A stretch of DNA of 50,827 bases from the NCBI GenBank assembly GCA_025056115.1, contig JANWVM010000014.1, forward strand, positions 1-50,827, given 5' to 3'. Source of the stretch: Gloeomargarita sp. SKYG116 (GTDB lineage Bacteria > Cyanobacteriota > Cyanobacteriia > Gloeomargaritales > Gloeomargaritaceae). The position numbers and the translations under genes are program-made. This document shows positions 34,284 to 43,028 of this stretch, piece by piece; the first letter of the stretch is position 1; the number at the start of each line of letters is the position of its first letter. The notes below the pieces were generated by a model that ran no database searches, had not been told where the DNA came from, and saw only the letters and a program-made list of their open reading frames with translations.

Positions 34284-34708
34284 CTCCTACATCACGATGG
34301 ATTACAGGTTGCCATCAGCATTATGACCTATGGCTGCACCAAAATCCGTTTCATTTTGTTGCAACTAATTCTGCAATTTTTTACAAAAACCTTGACAGAG
34401 ACTGACCCCAAAACTATGCAAAGTTTAATTTAGAAGTGTTGTCACTTTCACCCCCAACCCTTGTCCCTGGAGGAGAGGAGAGCTAGAGGACTACAACTAG
34501 GGGTGGGCGCCCTTGTGACCCCCTATAGATGTCTTAACACCACTGCGTAGCACTTATAAGCCAGTTGAACAGGTCAGAGGAATAAACCAGGAATGGGGCC
34601 GCGCCCTGCGCCATACATAAAGGACGACCAACCCTAAGCCCTATACGGCCACACCTGAGAACCAGCAAAAGTAAAATTGTCTAAAGATTTTTATCAAAAT
34701 TTTACTGG
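34284..34708. other. Gene-free stretch with a stem-loop behind polA
   Basis: 425 bp without coding potential between the rubrerythrin-like gene and the repeat at the end of polA. It contains G+C-rich patches that look like eroded pieces of repeat B (GGGGCCGCGCCCTG at about 34608; GGGCGCCCTTGTGACCC at about 34504). At 34670-34678 and 34698-34706, AGTAAAATT and AATTTTACT form a nine-base-pair perfect inverted repeat around a 19-base loop; read on the reverse strand it is followed by TTTTGC and could end transcripts coming from polA. Confidence 0.5.
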
Positions 34709-34811
34709 TGGCGCTAGGCTGCTTTAGTTTGTTCAGAAAGATGATGGAAGAAAACCCACAACGGGGCTACGCCCGGCGACCCAAGAGACGACAAGGAAAA
34801 TTTGGCGGTAA
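34709..34811 (-). repeat. Copy of the 103-bp repeat B at the 3' end of polA
   Basis: GCTAGGCTGCTTTAGTTTGTTCAGAAAGA, GAAGAAAACCCA, CGGGGCTACGCCC and CCAAGAGACGACAA occur in the same order as in the reverse strand of the intact copy at 45791-45893 (GCTAAGCTGCTTTAGTTTGTCAGAAAGA, GAGAAAACCCA, GCGGGGCCGTGC, CTCAAGGGCTGACAA). The left terminus is eroded and the right terminus, near the polA stop codon, is only loosely recognisable. Of the dispersed B copies this one is the clearest. Confidence 0.7.
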
Positions 34812-37625
34812 CTACTTCGCTTCCTGCCAATTTCGGCCCGCGTGGATGTCCACTTCTAGGGGCACCGATAAAGGCATAGCTTGCGCCATGATGTCTCGGA
34901 TTTGGGATTGGAGTTGAAGCCATTCGTCTGGGGGCATTTCAAATACTAATTCGTCGTGGACTTGTAACAGTAAATGCGCTTGGTAATGTTGCAGCAATTC
35001 ATGGATGCGAATCATGGCAATTTTGATAATGTCGGCGCTAGAGCCTTGAATGGGAGCGTTGGCAGCCGCTCGCAATAAACCGGCATCAACAGCATTGATA
35101 CGTTTTTGCACCATCGCCCAGTCGCTTTCGGTGAGCGTTTTTCCCCGCAACTGTTGCAGCAGGGGGCTGGTAAATCGAAAGTAGCGCCGTCGTCCGGTAA
35201 TGGTTTCTACATAGCCCTGGGTAATCGCTTGTTTTTCCGTATTGCGTAAGTAATCAAAGACAGCCGGATAGCGCTGGTTAAACCGTTCAATAAATTCTTT
35301 GGCTTCGGCGAAGGAAACGCCCGCTTCCCGCATGAAGCGCTGAGGTCCCATGCCATAAACGATGCCATAGTTAATGATTTTGGCCAGGCGCCGGTCTTCA
35401 GGGGTAATCTCGTCTTTTTCTAGGAGCAATTGCGCGGTCAAGCGGTGAATGTCCTCACCTCGTTGAAAGGCGGCAATCAACACCGGCTCCTGACTCAGAT
35501 GGGCCAAGATACGCAATTCAATTTGGGAGTAGTCAGCGCTGACGAGCAGCCAACCCGGTTGGGGAATAAAGGCGCGGCGAATTTGACGGCCAATTTCTGT
35601 GCGCACCGGAATATTTTGCAGGTTGGGGTTTGACGACGATAACCGTCCCGTTGCTGTGATGGTTTGGTTGAAATCGGTGTGGACCCGGCCCGTATCTTGG
35701 CGACAGAGTTGGGCGAGCGCATCCACGTAAGTGGATTTCAATTTCGCGAGCGTCCGGTGCTCCAGGATGCAATCAATCACTGGATGTTCATCGCGCAATT
35801 TTTCCAGCGTCGCCGCATCAGTGGCATAACCGGCCTGGGTTTTCTTCGCTTTTTTCTTGTTCAGTCCCAGGGTCTCGAACAAGAGCGTGCTTAACTGTTT
35901 GGGAGAGTTCAAGTTAAATTCTTGACCCACCAGCTCATGCGCCCGTTTTTCAACCGCTTGCAATTGCCGGTCGAACTCCTGGGAAAGCTGTTGCAAAACC
36001 TGTAAATCCAGGGCAATCCCCTGATATTCCATCGCTGCAAGCACCGGTTCCAACGGCAATTCAATTTCTCGAAACACACGATACAAACTGGGAATTTGTT
36101 TTAGCTCTTGTTCAAGAATGGGCGCCAGTCGAAAGGTGAGATACACATCCATGCCGCAATAGTTGGCCACGGTACTGATGGGTAAATCGGCCATCGTCTG
36201 GTTTTTGGCCACCACATCTTGATAGGACTGGGCATATAAACCTAGATATTTGGCTCCCAAATCGGCGAGTTTGTGGTTGCCTTCAGGGTCGAGAACGTAG
36301 CTAGCCAGCAGCGTGTCGAACACCACCCCCCGCAATTCAATCCCCTGGACTCGCAAGACATTACGGTCAAATTTGGTATTTTGAAAAACCTTGGGATGGA
36401 CTTCACTTTCAAGAATGGGTTTGAGATGGTGTAAGACCAGAGTTTTGTCGAGCTGTTCCCCCTGATGATGCCCAACCGGAATATAGGCCACTTGGTTCTC
36501 CGCCCAGCAACAGCCAATCCCCACCAGTTCCGCATCACGGGGGTCTAGGGCGGTGGTTTCGGTGTCCCAGGCGACAGGCGTTTGGGTGCATTGGTGGAGC
36601 GTCTGAACCAAGTTTTTTAACTCGGTTTCACTCCGAATAATTTGCACCTCAAAGGGGGGCGTCCAGGGCTGGTGTTGGTGTTGAGCTGTTTCTTCCGCCG
36701 AAAAAAAGTCCAATTCTTCTTGTTGAGTGCCCCCCAGTTGCCGGTAGAGTTGGTCAATTTGCCGCTGAAACGATTGCATTTCCAGCTCCTCCAGCAAGGG
36801 CATCACCTCTAAAATATCAAACCCCACCAGTTGACAGTCTTCCCAGGTAATATCTAGGGGGACGTCCTGGTGAATTGTCGCCATAAAACGTGAATGATAG
36901 GCTGCATCTTTGCCCTCTATCAGTTTTTGCTGCTGGGCTTTGGGAAGTTCGTCCAAATGGGCATACAAATCATCTAAATCGCGATATTTCTGTAATAAAC
37001 TCACTGCTGTTTTCGCCCCAATGCCTCGCACACCGGGAATGTTGTCGGAACTATCGCCACACAGGGCTTTGTAATCAATCACTTGCGCTGGTTGAATCCC
37101 TAACTTTTCCACCACGCGGTCAGGGTCGTATTCAATCGGCGGGCCGTTTTGCTGGGATAAATGCAACACATGAATCCGGTCGTTGACCAACTGGAATAAA
37201 TCCTGGTCGCCGGACAGAATTTTCACTTCAAACCCGTCCTGTTCAGCCCGTTTGGCGAGCGTGCCTAGCACGTCATCGGCTTCGTACCCAGGCGCCATCA
37301 CCACTGGAATCTGCAAGGCCCGCAACAAGCGCTGGAGATTTTCCACGTCGGGATGAAAATCGTCCGGGGTTTCAGCGCGGCCTTCCTTGTAGCGGGCATC
37401 GGCGACATGACGAAACGTGGGCGTCCCCAAATCAAACGCCACCGCTAGATGGGTAAAGGATTGCCGGTTCAAGACTTCTAACAGCGCCTTCAAAAACCCG
37501 TAGGTGACGCTGGTGGGAATGCCCGTGGTGGTGCGCAACCCCCCTTCCCGTCCCTTGGCAAACGCATAATACGACCGAAACGCCAGGGAATGGCCATCCA
37601 CCAGCAACAAACGGGGGGCATTCAT
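34812..37625 (-). CDS. polA: DNA polymerase I
   Basis: 937 residues. N-terminal 5'-3' exonuclease (LLLVDGHSLAFRSYYAF; DVLGTLAKRAEQDGFEVKILSGDQDLFQLV), a central 3'-5' exonuclease with all three motifs (DTETTALD, NTKFDRNVL, YCGMDVY), and the polymerase domain (motif A DYSQIELRILAHLS, motif B RLAKIINYGIVYG, motif C VHDELVFE). Proofreading therefore looks intact, unlike Taq. The O-helix residue that selects against dideoxynucleotides is Tyr (Y753) where E. coli and Taq have Phe. It is the last gene of a run with cphB and cphA and overlaps the cphA stop (ATGA, 37622-37625). Confidence 0.97.
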   Translation of the reverse strand: MNAPRLLLVDGHSLAFRSYYAFAKGREGGLRTTTGIPTSVTYGFLKALLEVLNRQSFTHLAVAFDLGTPTFRHVADARYKEGRAETPDDFHPDVENLQRLLRALQIPVVMAPGYEADDVLGTLAKRAEQDGFEVKILSGDQDLFQLVNDRIHVLHLSQQNGPPIEYDPDRVVEKLGIQPAQVIDYKALCGDSSDNIPGVRGIGAKTAVSLLQKYRDLDDLYAHLDELPKAQQQKLIEGKDAAYHSRFMATIHQDVPLDITWEDCQLVGFDILEVMPLLEELEMQSFQRQIDQLYRQLGGTQQEELDFFSAEETAQHQHQPWTPPFEVQIIRSETELKNLVQTLHQCTQTPVAWDTETTALDPRDAELVGIGCCWAENQVAYIPVGHHQGEQLDKTLVLHHLKPILESEVHPKVFQNTKFDRNVLRVQGIELRGVVFDTLLASYVLDPEGNHKLADLGAKYLGLYAQSYQDVVAKNQTMADLPISTVANYCGMDVYLTFRLAPILEQELKQIPSLYRVFREIELPLEPVLAAMEYQGIALDLQVLQQLSQEFDRQLQAVEKRAHELVGQEFNLNSPKQLSTLLFETLGLNKKKAKKTQAGYATDAATLEKLRDEHPVIDCILEHRTLAKLKSTYVDALAQLCRQDTGRVHTDFNQTITATGRLSSSNPNLQNIPVRTEIGRQIRRAFIPQPGWLLVSADYSQIELRILAHLSQEPVLIAAFQRGEDIHRLTAQLLLEKDEITPEDRRLAKIINYGIVYGMGPQRFMREAGVSFAEAKEFIERFNQRYPAVFDYLRNTEKQAITQGYVETITGRRRYFRFTSPLLQQLRGKTLTESDWAMVQKRINAVDAGLLRAAANAPIQGSSADIIKIAMIRIHELLQHYQAHLLLQVHDELVFEMPPDEWLQLQSQIRDIMAQAMPLSVPLEVDIHAGRNWQEAK

Positions 37626-40249
37626 GACGGGGCGGGCAACCCATTTTGTTGAATCAATTCTATCGCCCGCTTCACTTTCTCTGGAAATACCACTACCAAA
37701 CTCCCGGGCGTGGCTTTGCCCAAGGCGGTGCGAATGGCGGTGGTTTCATCCAGGATAATTTCCCAGCGACAGGTGGTCCCGGCTTGCATTAACCCCCGGC
37801 GGATCAATTCGGCAACTTCCCCCGGCGCCCGACCCCGCAAGTCGTCGTCTTCCTTAATAATCACCCAATCAAACACCCGCCCGGCAATTTCCCCCAACTG
37901 CATCAAGTCCTCATCCCGCCGGTCGCCTGGCCCACCAATGACGCCAATGCGCAGTCCCTCTTGCCACGACCGCACAAAATCCGCCACTGCGGCGTATCCA
38001 TGGGGGTTGTGGGCATAGTCCACCAAAGCGTGAAACGACCCCACCGGCATCAAGTTCATCCGCCCCGGCGTCTGGCTCGTGGAAGCGCTGAATGTCCGCA
38101 AGCCCTGGCGAATTTGCGCTAACGTCACCCCCTGGGCATAGGCCGCCAACACCGCCGCCAGCACATTGGCAATCATAAACGGCACCCGCCCACCCAAGGT
38201 CAAGGGCACATCCGCCGCCCGCAGAATCCGCAGCGTCCATTCCCCCTGGTAAAGCCACAACTCGCCCTGGTCATAGACCGCCGCCAAACCTCCCCGTCGC
38301 CGGTGGGCTTGAATGCGGGGATGGTCCGCCTGGAGCGAAAAGTAGGCCACTCGACCCTTGACCCGCTCGGCCATCGCCGCCACCCGCTCGTCCTCGGCGT
38401 TCAATACCGCTACACCGCCCGGGCGCACCACCTCCGCCACCACGCTTTTGACCTTGGCCATGTCGTCCAGGGTGTCAATGTCGTAGCTCCCCAGGTGGTC
38501 CGCCGCCACGTTCAACACCACGCCGACATCGCACTCGCGAAACGCTAGGCCTGAGCGCAAAATCCCGCCCCGCGCGCACTCCAGCACCGCAATCTCCACC
38601 AGCGGGTCGTTGAGAATCAAGCGAGCGCTCTGGGGTCCCGTGTTGTCCCCTGGCTCCACCAGGTAATCCCCCACATACGTCCCATCGGTGGTGGTAAATC
38701 CCACGACCTTTCCCGTCTGCTTGAACAAGTGAGCCGTCAGGCGCGTCGTGGTCGTTTTGCCGTTGGTACCGGTGATGGCAATGATGGGAATGCGACAGGG
38801 ACGCCCCGGCGGAAAGAGCGCATCCACCACTGGCGCCGCCACATTGCGGGCGAGTCCTTCGCTCGGGCGGTAGTGCATCCGAAACCCCGGCGCGGCGTTG
38901 ACTTCTACCACCACTCCGTCTGTCTGGCGCAGGGGCCGGGTAATGTCGGTCGTCACCACGTCAATCCCGGCGATATCGAGTCCGACTGCTGCCGCCGCCC
39001 GCACCGCCAGCCAGGCATTTTCCGGGTGAATGTCATCCGTCCGGTCCACCGCCGTACCCCCGGTGCTGAGATTGGCCGTGCGTTTCAAATAGGCGATTTC
39101 CCCCGGCGCTAATACCGTCTGGGCGTGGTATCCCTGCTGGGCCAGAATTTGCTCAGTGGTCTCATCCCAGTTGATGCGCGTTAAGACATTGTCATGGCCT
39201 TCTCCCCGCCGCGGGTCGCGATTGACCTGAGCCACCAACTCACGAATGGTATGCACCCCGTCTCCGACCACGTGGGCCGGCACCCGTTGCGCTACCGCCA
39301 CCACCTGGCCGTTAATCACCAAGATGCGATGGTCGTGGCCCTGGTGAAAGCGCTCGACGATCACCCGTCCCGCCCGCGACTCCGCCATGGCCAGGTCGTA
39401 GGCCGCCAGCGCCTCCTCAAAGGTGCGAATGTCCAGGGTGATCCCCCGCCCGTGATTGCCGTCTAAGGGTTTGAGCACCACCGGATACCCACCGACTTCG
39501 TGAATGGCATCCGCCAGCTCCCGCTCGCGCCGGATCACGGTTCCCTTGGGCACGGGAATCCCCGCTTCCTGGAGCATTTGCTTGGTGCCCTCTTTGTCAC
39601 CGGCCAGCTCCACCCCGAGAATGCTGGTGCAGTCCGTCTGGGTGGCCTGAATCCGCCGCTGGTAGCAGCCGTAACCGAATTGAATAATCCCCCGCGCCCG
39701 CTCTTGCCAGGGAATCCCTCGCGCTTCACACTCCCGCACAATCGCTTCGGTACTCGGTCCCAGCGCTGCTTCCGCCCGGATTTGTCGCAGTTCCCCCACA
39801 TCTTCAATCAGCTCTTCTAGGGGGTAGTCCTGCTCTTGGGCCAGGGTATGCACAATCCGCACCGCTGCTCGACCCGCAACCCGTCCCGCCTCCGGTTGTT
39901 CGTACTCAAACACCACCTGGGCTACCCCCGGCGTGCTCGTCCAGCGGGTGCGACTAAAGCTCACATTCATCCCGGCAATGTACTGCAGCTCCAGGGCCGT
40001 ATGTTCCACCACGTGGGCTAAGGATGTGCCGTGCTGCACCTCTTGCAAAAAACCACCCCAGCGATGGGCCACGCAGTAGTGTTCCGCCAGCCCAGGGAGC
40101 AAGCGCGTCAACCGCTCATAAAACCCGGGAATGTCCGTCGTGCGCACCTCCGCCCACCGGCCCAGGTCCAACCGCAACACGATGAGTTGGGTGCGTTCAA
40201 TGCTCCAGTAGTTAGGGCCGTTCAACGTCAGGATGCGCAGGATGTCCAC
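37622..40249 (-). CDS. cphA: Cyanophycin synthetase
   Basis: 875 residues if the GTG at 40249 is the start: it is preceded by GAGGAAAG on the coding strand and yields VDILRILTLNGPNYWSIERT, the normal CphA N-terminus (an in-frame ATG further up would overlap cphB). N-terminal domain, ATP-grasp domain (about 220-480: LAGDKEGTKQMLQEAGIPVPKG, YPVVLKPLDGNHGRGIT), and Mur-ligase-like C-terminal domain with P-loop GTNGKTTTTRL near 490-500. It makes multi-L-arginyl-poly-L-aspartate, the nitrogen reserve polymer. Ten bases separate it from cphB upstream, and it overlaps polA downstream. Confidence 0.96.
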   Translation of the reverse strand: MDILRILTLNGPNYWSIERTQLIVLRLDLGRWAEVRTTDIPGFYERLTRLLPGLAEHYCVAHRWGGFLQEVQHGTSLAHVVEHTALELQYIAGMNVSFSRTRWTSTPGVAQVVFEYEQPEAGRVAGRAAVRIVHTLAQEQDYPLEELIEDVGELRQIRAEAALGPSTEAIVRECEARGIPWQERARGIIQFGYGCYQRRIQATQTDCTSILGVELAGDKEGTKQMLQEAGIPVPKGTVIRRERELADAIHEVGGYPVVLKPLDGNHGRGITLDIRTFEEALAAYDLAMAESRAGRVIVERFHQGHDHRILVINGQVVAVAQRVPAHVVGDGVHTIRELVAQVNRDPRRGEGHDNVLTRINWDETTEQILAQQGYHAQTVLAPGEIAYLKRTANLSTGGTAVDRTDDIHPENAWLAVRAAAAVGLDIAGIDVVTTDITRPLRQTDGVVVEVNAAPGFRMHYRPSEGLARNVAAPVVDALFPPGRPCRIPIIAITGTNGKTTTTRLTAHLFKQTGKVVGFTTTDGTYVGDYLVEPGDNTGPQSARLILNDPLVEIAVLECARGGILRSGLAFRECDVGVVLNVAADHLGSYDIDTLDDMAKVKSVVAEVVRPGGVAVLNAEDERVAAMAERVKGRVAYFSLQADHPRIQAHRRRGGLAAVYDQGELWLYQGEWTLRILRAADVPLTLGGRVPFMIANVLAAVLAAYAQGVTLAQIRQGLRTFSASTSQTPGRMNLMPVGSFHALVDYAHNPHGYAAVADFVRSWQEGLRIGVIGGPGDRRDEDLMQLGEIAGRVFDWVIIKEDDDLRGRAPGEVAELIRRGLMQAGTTCRWEIILDETTAIRTALGKATPGSLVVVFPEKVKRAIELIQQNGLPAPS

Positions 40250-40259
40250 GGCTCTTTCC

Positions 40260-41081
40260 TCACACGGGACAGTGCTGGTAAACGGGGGGTAACACCTTGC
40301 GCCGCTGGTAGTCAAACCGGTCACCCCGCCGCAACAGATGCACCCGCAGGTTGTGAATGCTCACCGGTGTCCGGCTGTGGGGATAGGGTTCACAAAACGA
40401 CGACGCCTCGCCCGCATCCAGAATCATCACCGTTCCACGTCCGACCACCAGCAATTCACCCGACGGTTCAAACAGAGCGCACGTGTCCTCGTCCACACCC
40501 ACGCCTAGACATTCGGGGTGCATCACGACCGCACTGAACAGTCGTGCCACCCGATTGCGGTTGTGGAAATGCTGGTCCACGATCACGTCCGGTAAAAAGC
40601 CCAGTCCGTTGGCCATGTTGACCAGCGCCGGATGGGGCGATTCGCCGTTGCCGCCACCGGCAATCATGTGGTAACCCATGGCCGCTGCTCCTGCACTGGT
40701 ACCTGCCAGCGTTAAACGCCCCCGCTCCCGATAATAATGTAACGCCTCTAGCAATGCCGAATCCGCCAGCAGCGTCGCCAAGCGCAACTGGTCGCCCCCG
40801 GTCAAGAAAATGCCCGTGAAATCCTGCAAGCGTTCATGCCAGCGGGGGTCTTCGCTCTGTTCCCGCTCCCGCACATCCAGCACCTGCACCCAGCGAGACC
40901 CCATGTTTTCAAACAAGCGCTGGTACAAACTACCGATGACCGCCGGTTCCCCCGAAGCTGAAGGGATAATTCCAATCCGTGCGTGGTATCCCCCTGCTCG
41001 TTTCCAGAACGTTTGGAGAATTTCCAATTGATTTACCTTGTCCTCTGCACCACCAATGACCAACGTCGGGGCTTGATCCAT
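40260..41081 (-). CDS. cphB: Cyanophycinase
   Basis: 273 residues, the size of the intracellular enzyme. Serine-peptidase-like fold of the S51 family: LVIGGAEDKVN at the N-terminus, IFLTGGDQLRL, and the nucleophile serine in LAGTSAGAAAMGYHMI (about residue 132). It cuts cyanophycin to beta-aspartyl-arginine. First gene of the cphB-cphA-polA run; the start at 41081 is 54 bp from the next gene upstream on the same strand (M15 peptidase). Confidence 0.95.
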   Translation of the reverse strand: MDQAPTLVIGGAEDKVNQLEILQTFWKRAGGYHARIGIIPSASGEPAVIGSLYQRLFENMGSRWVQVLDVREREQSEDPRWHERLQDFTGIFLTGGDQLRLATLLADSALLEALHYYRERGRLTLAGTSAGAAAMGYHMIAGGGNGESPHPALVNMANGLGFLPDVIVDQHFHNRNRVARLFSAVVMHPECLGVGVDEDTCALFEPSGELLVVGRGTVMILDAGEASSFCEPYPHSRTPVSIHNLRVHLLRRGDRFDYQRRKVLPPVYQHCPV

Positions 41082-41135
41082 CGTGTTGTCGCTTGCTTAC
41101 CGAAACTTAATCTTCAGTTAATCATAGCGGTTCCC

Positions 41136-41816
41136 CTAAATGGTGTTCCAGGATGCAATTTCTTCATCGACACGCCCGTAGCAAGCCATGCCAACGCTGC
41201 TCAACCAGGCCCACAGTTGGTCGCCCCAGGAAAAGTGCCACCACTCCTCGGGATGTCGCACAAACCCCGCCTGCATCATCACCTGCTGCAACAACCGGCG
41301 GTGGCGCCCGTACAGACTGTCCGGCGGGTAGTAATCCGGGTGCGAACGGGGCGACAGTTCATCAATGGGTGACCCCATCGCCACCGGCTGGCCCTGCCCA
41401 TCAAGCAACGTCACATCCACAGCGGCACCAGTGCTATGGGGGGGTGGCGTCAACGGGTCCTCGCTAGGCACGGCCCATACCTGGTACACCTGCGCCCATA
41501 ACTTGGCGGCGGGCTGGTCGGGATACTGGCGGGCCAATTGCGCGTAGGTATAGTCCACCATAAACGCCTGCACCCGGTTAGGCCGGTAGCCATCGTAGAT
41601 TTGCAAGCGCCAGCCCGGTTGAAGTGTTTGTAAATAGTCTTGCGCTTGTAATAATTTCTCCACCACGCGCCGGCGCAACCAAAAAGGTGATGCGGCACCG
41701 TAGGGCGCTCCCAGGATGACGTAGGGATGGGGGTGAATGAGAGCCAGGCGTTCGGCGGGAATGGGAACCAAGGGTTCACCGCACTCTTGAATTGGCAAGT
41801 AACGATAGGGTTTCAC
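41136..41816 (-). CDS. M15 family D-alanyl-D-alanine dipeptidase-like protein (VanX type)
   Basis: 226 residues. Zinc ligands and catalytic residues of the M15D group: SxHxxGxAxD in HSTGAAVDVTLLD (about 145-157), the glutamate/tryptophan/histidine motif EEWWHFSWG (about 200), and LQIYDGYRPNRVQ. VanX-like enzymes split D-Ala-D-Ala; in bacteria without vancomycin resistance they recycle or tailor cell-wall peptides. No signal peptide is seen, so it acts in the cytoplasm. Its start overlaps the hydrolase gene upstream (ATGA, 41813-41816). Confidence 0.88.
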   Translation of the reverse strand: MKPYRYLPIQECGEPLVPIPAERLALIHPHPYVILGAPYGAASPFWLRRRVVEKLLQAQDYLQTLQPGWRLQIYDGYRPNRVQAFMVDYTYAQLARQYPDQPAAKLWAQVYQVWAVPSEDPLTPPPHSTGAAVDVTLLDGQGQPVAMGSPIDELSPRSHPDYYPPDSLYGRHRRLLQQVMMQAGFVRHPEEWWHFSWGDQLWAWLSSVGMACYGRVDEEIASWNTI

Positions 41817-42448
41817 AGCCCGAGAAACGTCACCATCTGTTGCCAGATCAGGTCCAGGCTCCGGTGCAAGGTGTGGTCGTCGTCCACCGGCACTAACGTC
41901 ACCCAGGCGCGGGTGCGGGCGTAATCTTCGCTCACTGCCAAGGGCACCACATCATCCTGGCGGCCATGCACGATTAGCGTGGGCACCGGGCGTTGCAAGT
42001 GGCTTTCATCATACGTCTGCAAATCCGGCAAAAACCCGTAGTGCAACGGCAATTCTTTACCTTCGCCGTAGTGATAAACGGGGATCGTCCCCTGGGTGCG
42101 CCATTGCTCCAACTGCTCGGGCGTCAATCGCTGGAGCCAGTACTCCGCCATGCGAAACGCCGGTGCCAGTAACACCAAATGACTCACCTGCGGGTGTTGT
42201 TCCGCCACAAAGACCGCCGTTAGCCCCCCAAAGCTAGAACCAATTAGCACCGTTGGTTCCGGGGTTAATACCTCCGCAACCCGCTGGATTTGGCGCGTCA
42301 AGGTCAGGTGGGTAAAATCCCCCTGGTTCAAATCGGGCACGGCAATCGGGATGCCGACCTGGGCCAGTTGTTTTTGCAGATACTGGGCTTTCCCGGAGCG
42401 AGGACTTGACCCAAAGCCGTGGATGTAGATAGCGCGGCTCGGTTTCAT
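41813..42448 (-). CDS. Alpha/beta hydrolase, YqiA-like esterase
   Basis: 211 residues. AIYIHGFGSSPRSGKAQYLQ at the N-terminus (oxyanion region), nucleophile elbow IGSSFGGLTA (about residue 73), an aspartate in VHGRQDDVVP and the final histidine in DDDHTLHRS form the catalytic triad order. Proteins of this shape are assigned to the YqiA/UPF0227 esterase group; natural substrates are unknown. Chained by ATGA overlaps to the acetyltransferase upstream and the M15 peptidase downstream, so three small enzymes are translated in one run. Confidence 0.85.
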   Translation of the reverse strand: MKPSRAIYIHGFGSSPRSGKAQYLQKQLAQVGIPIAVPDLNQGDFTHLTLTRQIQRVAEVLTPEPTVLIGSSFGGLTAVFVAEQHPQVSHLVLLAPAFRMAEYWLQRLTPEQLEQWRTQGTIPVYHYGEGKELPLHYGFLPDLQTYDESHLQRPVPTLIVHGRQDDVVPLAVSEDYARTRAWVTLVPVDDDHTLHRSLDLIWQQMVTFLGL

Positions 42449-42906
42449 GGTGCAGGCACCGTTTCCACCAGGCGTTCGAGGGTCGGCAATGTCACCGTCG
42501 GCTGGCGTTGGTACCGCACCATGGTGGTCGTCAAATTTTCCTCAAACCCCAGCCGTTCGTAGAACCCCTGCTGGCTACTGGTCATCAGATACACCCGTTC
42601 CACCGACCGGATACTCGGGTGGGCCAGCAGCGTTTCCACCAGTTGCCGACCTAAACCCCGGCCCCGGTACTCCGGATGAATCACCACATCCCACAACACC
42701 GCCCGGTACACCCAGTCCGATGTCGCCCGTGCAAACCCGATGAGTCGTTCCCCATCCCAAACCGTCACCACCGGTTCGCTGTGGTCCACCGCCGTCTGCA
42801 AGTCCTCCAGCGTTCGGTTCACCGCCCAAAACGCCCCGATATTTAGCAGATGTTGTAGTTGCACCAGGTCCACCTTTTGCCGGTCGGTGCTCACGATAAT
42901 GGTCAT
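42445..42906 (-). CDS. GNAT family N-acetyltransferase
   Basis: 153 residues. The acetyl-CoA loop is in DVVIHPEYRGRGLGRQLVETLL (about 74-95, Q/RxxGxG/A as RGRGLG), followed by YLMTSSQQGFYERLGFEE, the C-terminal strand pattern of GNAT proteins. The substrate cannot be read. It is the first of three overlapping genes on the reverse strand. Confidence 0.9.
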   Translation of the reverse strand: MTIIVSTDRQKVDLVQLQHLLNIGAFWAVNRTLEDLQTAVDHSEPVVTVWDGERLIGFARATSDWVYRAVLWDVVIHPEYRGRGLGRQLVETLLAHPSIRSVERVYLMTSSQQGFYERLGFEENLTTTMVRYQRQPTVTLPTLERLVETVPAP

Positions 42907-43028
42907 CGTTAGATCAATCTAGGGGCCAACCTGTATGAGCATAGCAAAAATTGCGGTCTTCTCACTCCGTTGGCGAGCGGCGACTGGTTACAACCTGATA
43001 CTTTTTGACCCCAACATTTAGGTTCATT

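Noticed and set aside
34284-34708. Short plus-strand open frames in the gap behind polA
   Set aside because: The translations are compositionally random, lack ribosome-binding sites and overlap eroded repeats.
40250-40324. Upstream ATG for cphA at 40324
   Set aside because: It would overlap the end of cphB by 65 bp and add residues unlike CphA; the GTG at 40249 has a good ribosome-binding site and gives the normal N-terminus.
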